Assembly: GCA_965198025.1 (NCBI GenBank) | Contig: OZ240237.1 | Location: 1,860,001-1,924,000, forward strand | From: CAYWWM01 sp965198025 | GTDB lineage: Bacteria; Acidobacteriota; Terriglobia; 2-12-FULL-54-10 | Reading direction: 5' to 3' | DNA: 64,000 bases | Shown here: piece by piece, positions 37,376 to 44,736 of the stretch | How positions within the stretch are numbered: the first letter of the stretch is position 1 | Layout: every line of letters starts with the position of its first letter | Program-made: the position numbers and the translations under genes | The notes under the pieces: model-generated | Seen by the model: only the letters and a program-made list of their open reading frames with translations | What the model was told of the DNA's origin: nothing | Databases searched by the model: none

Positions 37376-39676
37376 GTGAGAATCCTGTCACGGCAAATCC
37401 TGAAAGAGGTGACCTCGCACGGCCTGCTGGGGCTGATGCTGTTTACGTTTGTCCTATTTTTGCGGGACACCACACGCATCCTCGAACTGCTGCTGCGCGA
37501 CACAAATCTTTGGAGCAGCGTGACCGAGGTAGCTTTTCTGGCATTTCCTTCCCTGCTGACGTTTACGATTCCGATGTCGGTTCTAGTGGGGATTCTGCTG
37601 GGCCTTACCCGGATGGCCAGTGACGGCGAAGTCGCGGCCATGCGAGCGTCCGGCATGGGAGCACGAGCGTTTCTCGTCCCCCTGGCCGTTTTTATCAGTC
37701 TCGGATGCACGCTGACGCTCTACCTTTCCATTGTGGTCGCTCCCGCGGCCAACCAAGAGCGCGTAGCGCTTGAACGGGAGATCGGCCTGCACCAGATCTC
37801 CGGGGAAATTCAACCCCGCATCTTTGAGGAGCGCTTCCCGGACTGGGTGCTCTACGTCCGGGACATCCGCAGCGAGCCAAATCCCGTTTGGCGAGGAATC
37901 TTCCTGGCCGACTTATCCGATCCAAACGGTCCGAAGATCACTCTTGCACGGGAGGGAATCTTTCTCAGTAATCCGGAGCAAAACCAGATTCAGCTGCACC
38001 TCACTCAGGGAAGCATTCACGAAGCTGTGCCGGAATCCAGCGAGTACTCTATTGCTACATTTTCCGAGACGGACATCCCCATCCGGCTGCCGTCGCCGCC
38101 TACTCCTACGGTGAAACCCAACGCCCGCCGATCTATGGCAGAACTTGCCGCGGTCTCTCCGGACGACCCGGAATGGCTGGAAGCCCGGTTCGAATTCCAC
38201 CGCCGCTTCGCCCTTCCCTTTGCTGCCCTGTTCCTGTCCCTGGTCGGGATTCCGATGGGCCTTTCCTCGGAGCGCGGCGGGAAGGCAATGGGAATCATCC
38301 TGACTCTGTTGATGGTGGTGGCGTACTACTCTCTGTTTGTTGGCGGCATGAGCCTGGCGCGCCAAGGTTGGGTGCCGGCGTGGCTCGGGATCTGGCTTGC
38401 GAATCTTCTGTTCGGGGCTTGCGGCATTGTCCTGGTGAGCCGCGTCGACTGTGTTTCCCCGCCCTTCGGTTGGATGCAACGGGTCGCCGCCATCCCGGAA
38501 ACCCTCCAGCAATGGTTTATCACTTGGCGCTCCCGCCGCAGCCGGAACGAGTTCGGCGGCGCCCCGCTCTGGAACTCGAGCTTCCCGCGCATTCTCGACC
38601 GCTACATTGTAAAAAGCTTTCTCTTCTATTGGGTTGTCACGATGGCTGCCCTGATCCTGCTAACCGAGGTGGTCACCTTTTTTCTCGATTTGCTCAACGA
38701 CGTGATCCGCAACCAGATCCCCGCCGTCATGGTGCTGGACTATTTTCTGCACCTGACTCCGCAGCTGCTCTATATCACGGCTCCGCTCGGCGTTCTCATC
38801 GCGGTGCTGGTCAGCTTCGGCATCCTGAACCAACGGAACGAGCTGACGGCCATCAAGGCATCAGGAATCAGCCTGTATCGAATGACTCTTCCCATTTTTC
38901 TGCTGGCGTCCATACTGAGCACCGGTATGTTCGTCTTCGAGCACTTTTACATCCCGCAGGCGAACCGCCGACAGGACTCCGTCCGGAACCGCATTAAGGG
39001 TCGCCCCGCACAAACCTACCTGCGTCCGGACCGCCGCTGGATTTTGGGTGAGGACTCGCGCATCTTCTACTACAACTATTTTGCGCCCGATGAACAGGTC
39101 CTCGGCGGCGTCACGGTGTTTGAGTTGGACCCCACTTCGTTTCAGTTGAACCGGCGCATCTCTGCCGCGCGGGCTCACTGGGAGCCTCGGCTCGGGGGCT
39201 GGGTCTTTGAAGAAGGGTGGGTTCGTGAGTTGAGCGGCGGCTCCGTCCGTGCCTTTCAGACCTTTCCCGTACGTCTCTTCCCGGAACTGCGCGAACCGCC
39301 GTCTTATTTCCTGAAAGAGGTCCGCCAATCGTCGCAGATGAACTTCCTCGAGCTGCGGAGCTACGTTCAAGACCTGCGCCAAAGCGGCTTTGATGTCGTG
39401 CCTCTCGACGTACAATTCCACAGAAAGTTTTCTTTCCCGCTGTTCTCCCTCATCATGGCCTTCATTGGAGTTCCGTTCGCCTTTTCGCTCGGGAAGAAGG
39501 GAGCCCTGACGGGGATTGCCGCCAGCATCGGAATTGCAATTTGCTATTGGGCTGTGAGCAGCCTCTTCGAGGCTCTCGGAAACCTGAATGAACTGCCTGC
39601 GGTCGCAGCCGCCTGGTCACCGAACCTGGTGTTCGGGCTGGGAGGACTCTATCTCTTGCTCCGGGTCGAAACCTAG
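37376..39676 (+). CDS. LptF-LptG fusion, LPS-export permease
   Basis: LptF and LptG are the two permeases of the ABC exporter that extracts LPS from the inner membrane. Here both are in one 766-residue chain. The first half has the LptF opening (MRILSRQILKEV, TRILELLL), VLVGILLGLTRMASDGEVAAM, a periplasmic jellyroll, and the closing pair FAALFLSLVGIPMGLSSERGG. A second permease begins near residue 405 (RILDRYIVKSFLFYWVV), with APLGVLIAVLVSFGILNQRNELTAIKASG, a second jellyroll, and FSLIMAFIGVPFAFSLGKKG. The GTG start has GGAG nine bases upstream and fits the family; ATG at 37346 is an alternative. Confidence 0.9.
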   Translation: MRILSRQILKEVTSHGLLGLMLFTFVLFLRDTTRILELLLRDTNLWSSVTEVAFLAFPSLLTFTIPMSVLVGILLGLTRMASDGEVAAMRASGMGARAFLVPLAVFISLGCTLTLYLSIVVAPAANQERVALEREIGLHQISGEIQPRIFEERFPDWVLYVRDIRSEPNPVWRGIFLADLSDPNGPKITLAREGIFLSNPEQNQIQLHLTQGSIHEAVPESSEYSIATFSETDIPIRLPSPPTPTVKPNARRSMAELAAVSPDDPEWLEARFEFHRRFALPFAALFLSLVGIPMGLSSERGGKAMGIILTLLMVVAYYSLFVGGMSLARQGWVPAWLGIWLANLLFGACGIVLVSRVDCVSPPFGWMQRVAAIPETLQQWFITWRSRRSRNEFGGAPLWNSSFPRILDRYIVKSFLFYWVVTMAALILLTEVVTFFLDLLNDVIRNQIPAVMVLDYFLHLTPQLLYITAPLGVLIAVLVSFGILNQRNELTAIKASGISLYRMTLPIFLLASILSTGMFVFEHFYIPQANRRQDSVRNRIKGRPAQTYLRPDRRWILGEDSRIFYYNYFAPDEQVLGGVTVFELDPTSFQLNRRISAARAHWEPRLGGWVFEEGWVRELSGGSVRAFQTFPVRLFPELREPPSYFLKEVRQSSQMNFLELRSYVQDLRQSGFDVVPLDVQFHRKFSFPLFSLIMAFIGVPFAFSLGKKGALTGIAASIGIAICYWAVSSLFEALGNLNELPAVAAAWSPNLVFGLGGLYLLLRVET

Positions 39677-40728
39677 GATACCGATTGGCTCAATCGTGCC
39701 AAGCTTTCCAGCACTTCCGACGCACGGCCCGAATCAATGGATTGCTCGGCGACTCGAACGCCTTCCGCCAGGTCGCTGGCTTTTCCAGCGCAGACAATTC
39801 CCGGGGCGGCATTGAGCAACACTACCTGCCGCCGTGGCCCCGGCTCGCCAGCCAGCACCGCACGAACCTGCTCTGCACAGACTTGTGCGTCCCCTCCTGC
39901 TAAGTCCTTGAGGTCAACCACCGGCAACCCAAAATCTCCTGGTTCGATTCGGTGACGGTGCATCTGATCATCCCGGAGTTCCATCACGGTAGTCGCTCCT
40001 GTATTGGTGATTTCATCCAGCCCGTCTGTACCATGGAAAACGAAAGCATGACGGAGGCTCATCTTCCCGGCCACTCGCCCCACTGGATCCACCGCTGCTT
40101 CCGAATGCACTCCGGTCACCAGCGTCGGAGCCCCGCCCGGGTTTAACAACGGCAGCATCAGGTGAAAGGCCGTCGGGACTGGAATCTCGCGGAAGGCAAA
40201 CAGAAGGCGCTCCATCGTCTCGCTGATGACCGGCTCGAAGACGAACCCGAGTCCCGTTTCCGCTACACAACGCGCGATCCCGGCCGGGTGAATCCGGGTG
40301 TTGATCCCCAGGGCTTCGAGCACCCCCGCGCTTTCCAGCTCATGATCGGCGGAACGATACCCCTGCTGCAGCGCACGCACCCCGGCGCCTGCTACAACAA
40401 ACGCCACTGCCGACGAGATGTTAAACGTAACCGCCGACTGACCTCCCCCCGCAGACAATCCTTCCGGCTGCAACCATCTGCGCTCGCTGTTAGAAAGCCC
40501 GACCTCGACCGGGCCGTATTGGCTGAAGAGATATCGTTTGCCTTGCAGGATCTGCAGCATGCCCCACAGTTCGTCCTCCGTCTCTCCCTTCATAGCCAGG
40601 GCCATCAGCAGCGCGGCCGCCTGCGTATCTGTGGCTTCGCCGGAAAGAATCTCCACCATGACGGCTGAGGCTTCCTCTGCCGTCAAGTCAGCTGGTCGCA
40701 GCGTTTTCTTCAAACAGTCCAGGATCAT
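39673..40728 (-). CDS. TrpD-like phosphoribosyltransferase-fold protein, divergent
   Basis: The 351-residue protein has the fold of anthranilate phosphoribosyltransferase: the N-terminal helical domain (AEEASAVMVEILSGEATDTQAAALLMALAMKGET), TFNISSAVAFVVAGAGV, SAGVLEALGI, HPAG, LLNPGGAP and HGTDGLDEI (232-240). However, the PRPP loop usually read as GTGGDG is SAGGGQS at 92-98, and the usual KHGNRS is QQGYRS at 121-126. It may be a TrpD2-like protein with another substrate or an inactive paralogue, not a standard TrpD. No tryptophan genes are near. Its 3' end overlaps lptFG by four bases, convergent. Confidence 0.8.
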   Translation of the reverse strand: MILDCLKKTLRPADLTAEEASAVMVEILSGEATDTQAAALLMALAMKGETEDELWGMLQILQGKRYLFSQYGPVEVGLSNSERRWLQPEGLSAGGGQSAVTFNISSAVAFVVAGAGVRALQQGYRSADHELESAGVLEALGINTRIHPAGIARCVAETGLGFVFEPVISETMERLLFAFREIPVPTAFHLMLPLLNPGGAPTLVTGVHSEAAVDPVGRVAGKMSLRHAFVFHGTDGLDEITNTGATTVMELRDDQMHRHRIEPGDFGLPVVDLKDLAGGDAQVCAEQVRAVLAGEPGPRRQVVLLNAAPGIVCAGKASDLAEGVRVAEQSIDSGRASEVLESLARLSQSVS

Positions 40729-40881
40729 GCTTTCGGTCGGTCCCCTGAATTCCTCTTCCTGGGGTTCGTCTCTTCCCCGCCCTCATCACTCGTGCTCACC
40801 ATGATACCGCCGGTTCTGCGCCGAAGAAAACTCTCACGGCTTCCTCCTCGACGAAACCATTCTCGTATGGCACAATCCGGC
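40664..40881 (+). repeat. 218-bp direct repeat, copy 1 (trpD-like 5' end and upstream)
   Basis: Starts GCTGAGGCTTCCTCTGCC and ends GGCACAATCCGGC. It covers the first codons of the TrpD-like gene and its upstream region, and matches 43287-43504 without gaps, with about 15 differences. Confidence 0.92.
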
Positions 40882-41185
40882 ATTATATCCTTGCAAGCAA
40901 CCACAATTTCACCTACCATTTAGATAACGCTGAAACCGCTTGGAGGCGTAAGCTGCGATGTTTCAGCCACGGACACTGATTGGACTGGATCGCAACGGTT
41001 CACGGACGCTGAAGCAACGTGGGCCAGCCAACCAGAGGTCCTTGGCTCCCGGCTTCCTGATTATCACTTTCCCCAGAAAACCAGCTGGACGGGTTTCCAC
41101 TTTCAGCCCGGAAACGACGCATTCAAAAGTGAAAAGAGGTCTTCGATGTCCGGCGTGGGTAGATGAGGGTAAGAAACCTCATCTC

Positions 41186-41971
41186 GTGGTTAAGCCACTG
41201 ATTCTACAGTGGATCATACAACGAACCAAATCGGCTGAATGGCGGCGGATCGGGCTCGTCGCCGTGTGGGGCGCTACTCTTTTGCCCGGGGTGGGCCTGG
41301 CGCAGGGGCCCGGCTTCCTGTTTGGCCAGCCCCGCGCTCACCTCGGAGCACGCGTGGGCTACAGCATTCCCGCGTTGGACAGCGATCTCTTCGACTTCAC
41401 GCGCGAAAGGTTCATGCTCGAGGACGGCGGCTTCCGCAGTCCCTATTTCGGCGGCGAGTTCGCAATTCGGGTGGTGGATCGGCTGGACTTCGCCATCGAT
41501 CTCGGCTGGACGCGCAGCCGGCGTCGTTCGGAATATCGTGATTGGGAAGACCCGGACGGCTTGCCCATCGAGCAGGAGACCACGTTCGAACGCATGAGCC
41601 TGACCTTCGGAGCCCGGTACTACCTGACGGAGCGCGGTCGGTCCGTCGGGCAATTGGCGTGGATTCCAAACCGGATCGTACCTTACGTGGGTGGCGGTTT
41701 CGGCACGATGTGGCATGACTTTATCCAGGAAGGTGACTTCGTCGACCTCGACACGCTGGACATTTTTTTCGACCGTCTGCAGGCGTCGGGGTCGGCGTGG
41801 ATCGCGGACGTGCGGGGAGGCGCAGATTTTTCGCTCAGCCGCCGTGTGGTCCTGACCGGAGAAGCGCGATACAACTTTGGAAGCGGCCCGACCGGCGGAG
41901 ACTATGTCGGTTTCGCGGATACCGATCTGACGGGCCTCACGCTCGCGTTCGGGGCTGGCTTCCGCTTCTAG
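41186..41971 (+). CDS. Outer-membrane beta-barrel-like exported protein
   Basis: From a GTG at 41186 the frame gives about 261 residues. A signal-like helix (IGLVAVWGATLLPGVGLAQ) is followed by GARVGYSIPALDSDLF, then alternating segments (FAIRVVDRLDFAIDLGW; MSLTFGARYYLTERG; VPYVGGGFGTMWHDF; VVLTGEARYNFGSGP) ending in LAFGAGFRF, the aromatic-terminal pattern of outer-membrane barrels. A longer start at 40958 has GGAGG upstream but adds 76 odd residues. It is 13 bases before the next gene in one operon and lies between the two 218-bp repeats. Confidence 0.75.
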   Translation: MVKPLILQWIIQRTKSAEWRRIGLVAVWGATLLPGVGLAQGPGFLFGQPRAHLGARVGYSIPALDSDLFDFTRERFMLEDGGFRSPYFGGEFAIRVVDRLDFAIDLGWTRSRRRSEYRDWEDPDGLPIEQETTFERMSLTFGARYYLTERGRSVGQLAWIPNRIVPYVGGGFGTMWHDFIQEGDFVDLDTLDIFFDRLQASGSAWIADVRGGADFSLSRRVVLTGEARYNFGSGPTGGDYVGFADTDLTGLTLAFGAGFRF

Positions 41972-41984
41972 GGGAGACAAGAGG

Positions 41985-43229
41985 ATGGTAAAGAAACCTG
42001 AGAGTAAGTGCCTGGGCATGGCGGTCTTGGTGGCGGCCGTTCTCGCGCTGCCGCTCGACGCTCAGGAGATCCACCCGTGGTCGGCGTTCATCGGATGCTG
42101 GACGCCCGCCGGCGACGAAGCTGAAGAGTCCGGCCTGTGCTTCGGCAGGGCCGTGGACGGCGTCGAAATGTCCACCGTCGTGGGCGGCAACGTGGCATCC
42201 ACCGAGGTTCTCGTGGCGAACGGCCAGCCCGAAAGGGTTCAGACCGATGGGTGCATGGGCTCCCGAATCCTCGAGTTCTCCTCGGATGGGCGTCGCGCCT
42301 TTGCCCGCTCCCGAATGACATGCGATGGCGAGACGCGCACAAGTTCGGGCGTGATGGCGTTTCTCGCGCCGGACCGATGGGCGGATGTGCGCTCGGTCCA
42401 GATCGCGGGGGAGCAGGTCGCGTGGCTCGAGGAGTACCGTCTGGCGAACCGGAAATGGTTCGTGGAGAACGGTATCCAGGACCCGTCGATCTCGGACCAG
42501 CAGGCCGTGCTAGCCATGCGCCAGCGGGCGTCTCAGGCGATCGGAACCGAGGAGGTGGAAGAAGCGGCATCGCGCATCTCCACCAGCGCGGTGGTGACGT
42601 GGGTTGCGGTTCAGCCGAGCGAATTCGACCTCGACGGTGACGAAATTGTGCGCTTGGCCGACGGCGGAATCCCGGCGTCCCTGATCGACGTCATGGTGGC
42701 CGTATCGTACCCGGATCGCTTCGCGGTGTCTCTCGACGGGGCCACCACCATCGCCGAGGTGGAACCCCCTCCGGCCCGCCCCCGGTATCCGCTTAGCTAT
42801 CGCGGCGATGTTCGACGCTACCTCTTCGATCCCTTCTTCCTGCCCGGACCCTACTATCGCTACAGAGGATTCGGCTACTCGCCGTACACCTACTACGGCT
42901 ACGGCCTGGGAAGGTTCCCCGCCTACGTCGGTAACAGCTCAGGCAGGGTCGTCGTCCAGCCTCGTGAGCCCGCCTCCCAGGGCCGGATGGTGAACGGTCA
43001 GGGCTACAGGCGCCGCACGTCCTCGTCGCCATCGGCCACGTCTTCCGGCTCGAACCGTAGATCTATTCCGTCTTCGTCGACTTCATCCAGAGGAAGCTCT
43101 TCACCCACGGTGCGGTCCTCACCCGTCACGAGCTCTTCTGGCCTCGGTTCGTCGTCGGAAAGCTCGTCTCCGGGGATCCGATCCTCGGGCGGGAGATCGA
43201 CCAGCCGAACCGCGAGGCCGCGGAACTGA
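41985..43229 (+). CDS. Exported protein with Ser-rich C-terminal tail, unknown function
   Basis: The 414-residue product has a signal peptide (MAVLVAAVLALPLDAQ) and GGGGAGACAAGAGG upstream. The middle (about 30-240) has a CWTP motif and several cysteines (SGLCFG, DGCMGS, RMTCDG), in a fold I do not know. A segment rich in Tyr, Pro and Gly follows (YYRYRGFGYSPYTYYGYG), then a tail of about 80 residues rich in Ser, Thr and Arg. The tail may be a linker or disordered surface. Operon with the barrel protein upstream; likely part of the same inserted cassette. Confidence 0.75.
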   Translation: MVKKPESKCLGMAVLVAAVLALPLDAQEIHPWSAFIGCWTPAGDEAEESGLCFGRAVDGVEMSTVVGGNVASTEVLVANGQPERVQTDGCMGSRILEFSSDGRRAFARSRMTCDGETRTSSGVMAFLAPDRWADVRSVQIAGEQVAWLEEYRLANRKWFVENGIQDPSISDQQAVLAMRQRASQAIGTEEVEEAASRISTSAVVTWVAVQPSEFDLDGDEIVRLADGGIPASLIDVMVAVSYPDRFAVSLDGATTIAEVEPPPARPRYPLSYRGDVRRYLFDPFFLPGPYYRYRGFGYSPYTYYGYGLGRFPAYVGNSSGRVVVQPREPASQGRMVNGQGYRRRTSSSPSATSSGSNRRSIPSSSTSSRGSSSPTVRSSPVTSSSGLGSSSESSSPGIRSSGGRSTSRTARPRN

Positions 43230-43238
43230 CGGTCCCAT

Positions 43239-43291
43239 ATCGTCGCCGTTCAACGCTGGTCGCGAGACGGGGTTCAAGTCCTGGCAGCTGA
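43239..43291 (+). other. 53-bp piece of the YbdK-type ligase gene
   Basis: Bases 43239-43291 match 50117-50169 (inside the ligase gene) with two mismatches, ending in the shared GCTGAG at the border of the 218-bp repeat. It is a gene fragment with no frame of its own. Confidence 0.85.
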
Positions 43292-43504
43292 GGCTTCCTC
43301 TGCCGTCAAATCTGCTGGTCGCAGAGTTTTCTTCAAACAGTCCAGGATCATGCTTCCGGTCGGGTCTCTGAATTCCCCTTCCTCGGGTTCGTCTCTTCCC
43401 CGCCCTCATCACTCGCGCTCACCATGATACCGCCGGTTCTGCGCCAAGGAAAACTCTCACGGCTTCCTCCTCGACGAAACCATTCTCGTGTGGCACAATC
43501 CGGC
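43287..43504 (+). repeat. 218-bp direct repeat, copy 2
   Basis: Second copy of 40664-40881, with a fragment of the TrpD-like start. It runs to just before the membrane protein gene; a short duplication of TGTGGCACAATCCG follows the end. Confidence 0.92.
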
Positions 43505-43538
43505 TGTGGCACAATCCGCTTCCAGGTGGTTTGACCCC

Positions 43539-44300
43539 ATGATAGCTATCCGCTTGCTTCCGCCATTACGGCAAACTTCCATAGCGTTCGCGCTTCTGGT
43601 CTTCATCGGGTTGGCTCCTTCCCTGCACGCTTCGCAACACGAGTTACACGAGCCCGGTATGGACCAGACTCTGCCGGCCCCGCAATCGACGAAATCGGCC
43701 TCGGAGGAAGAGGCTTCCAGGCAATTTTCCGAGTTCAATCACCGTTTCTCCGGTGTCTTCGTGTTTTTTGTCGGCATACTAGCCCTCTTGCAGCAGCATG
43801 TGGCCCGTCGTTTCGCTGGGATTCGCTATCTCTGGACTGTCCTTTTTTTCATTCCGGGGCTTTATCTACTAATCCTCAGCGACCCCGAATCCTGGCCCAC
43901 TGGGAATCAGACCCTGTACTACGTCATCACCGAGAACATGCAGGTATTGCAGCACAAGATATTCTCCCTGATCTTGCTGGCGCTGAGCGTGGTCGAATAC
44001 TTGCGGATTCGCGGCAAGCTGCAGGCGATCTGGACAGCCTTCTTGTTCCCGGCCTTCGCTGCGTCGGGAGCCGCCTTACTCTTCTTCCATTCTCCTCCAG
44101 GCAGCGCCATGGATGAGGCCGCTCACCAGGCCATGATGCAAATCCAGCATCAGCATGTTCAGTTCGGACTGGTGGGCTTTGGCATTGCCATCTCCAAGGC
44201 GGTAGCCGACACCGAACGCTTCCATCCGCGCGCGATGCAGATCATCTTCGCAGTTTTGATGCTAATTCTCGGATTGCTGTTGATGAATTACACCGAATAG
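43539..44300 (+). CDS. Multi-span membrane protein of unknown function
   Basis: The ATG at 43539 follows AGGTGG by about ten bases and gives 253 residues. After a signal-like helix there is a soluble stretch with His and acidic residues (SQHELHEPGMDQ), then about five membrane helices (GVFVFFVGILALL, YLWTVLFFIPGLYLLIL, IFSLILLALSVVEYL, WTAFLFPAFAASGAALLFF, IIFAVLMLILGLLLM). A His-rich loop (MMQIQHQHVQFG) and a conserved-looking LFFHSPPGSAMDEA precede the last helix. It might be a metal-related protein, but this is only a hint. Its upstream region is the second 218-bp repeat. Confidence 0.7.
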   Translation: MIAIRLLPPLRQTSIAFALLVFIGLAPSLHASQHELHEPGMDQTLPAPQSTKSASEEEASRQFSEFNHRFSGVFVFFVGILALLQQHVARRFAGIRYLWTVLFFIPGLYLLILSDPESWPTGNQTLYYVITENMQVLQHKIFSLILLALSVVEYLRIRGKLQAIWTAFLFPAFAASGAALLFFHSPPGSAMDEAAHQAMMQIQHQHVQFGLVGFGIAISKAVADTERFHPRAMQIIFAVLMLILGLLLMNYTE

Positions 44301-44428
44301 GTCCCGTTCACTGCTGAGGCGCTTCTGGCAACTGCGCCGGGGGTGGTTCCGATAATTTTCTTCTGCTAGAATCATCTTACCAACCAGCCGGGCTTGTCCT
44401 GTGCAACAGCCAACAGAGCAGACCTCGC

Positions 44429-44524
<96 letters not shown>

Positions 44525-44537
44525 TTGTTTCGAGAAA

Positions 44538-44600
44538 ATAAGTTATGAGTTTAGCTACCCTCAAGAAACAGCTGATTCCAATGTCAAGCCCATAACTTAT
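44538..44600. repeat. Inverted repeat in AT-rich DNA after tRNA-Ser
   Basis: ATAAGTTATG (44538-44547) and its exact reverse complement CATAACTTAT (44591-44600) lie 43 bases apart in an AT-rich patch, unlike the surrounding GC-rich DNA. The rest of 44601-44736 holds no gene. Confidence 0.6.
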
Positions 44601-44736
44601 ATTTACGTTTTGTTTTATAGCTCTAACAGCCTGGGGTGCAATTGTTCACTGCCGTGCCGCGTGGTCTGCGATCGCACGATTACCTTGAACCTTTCATTAT
44701 CGACTCACTATCGACGTTGATCCATGGACACGAGCC

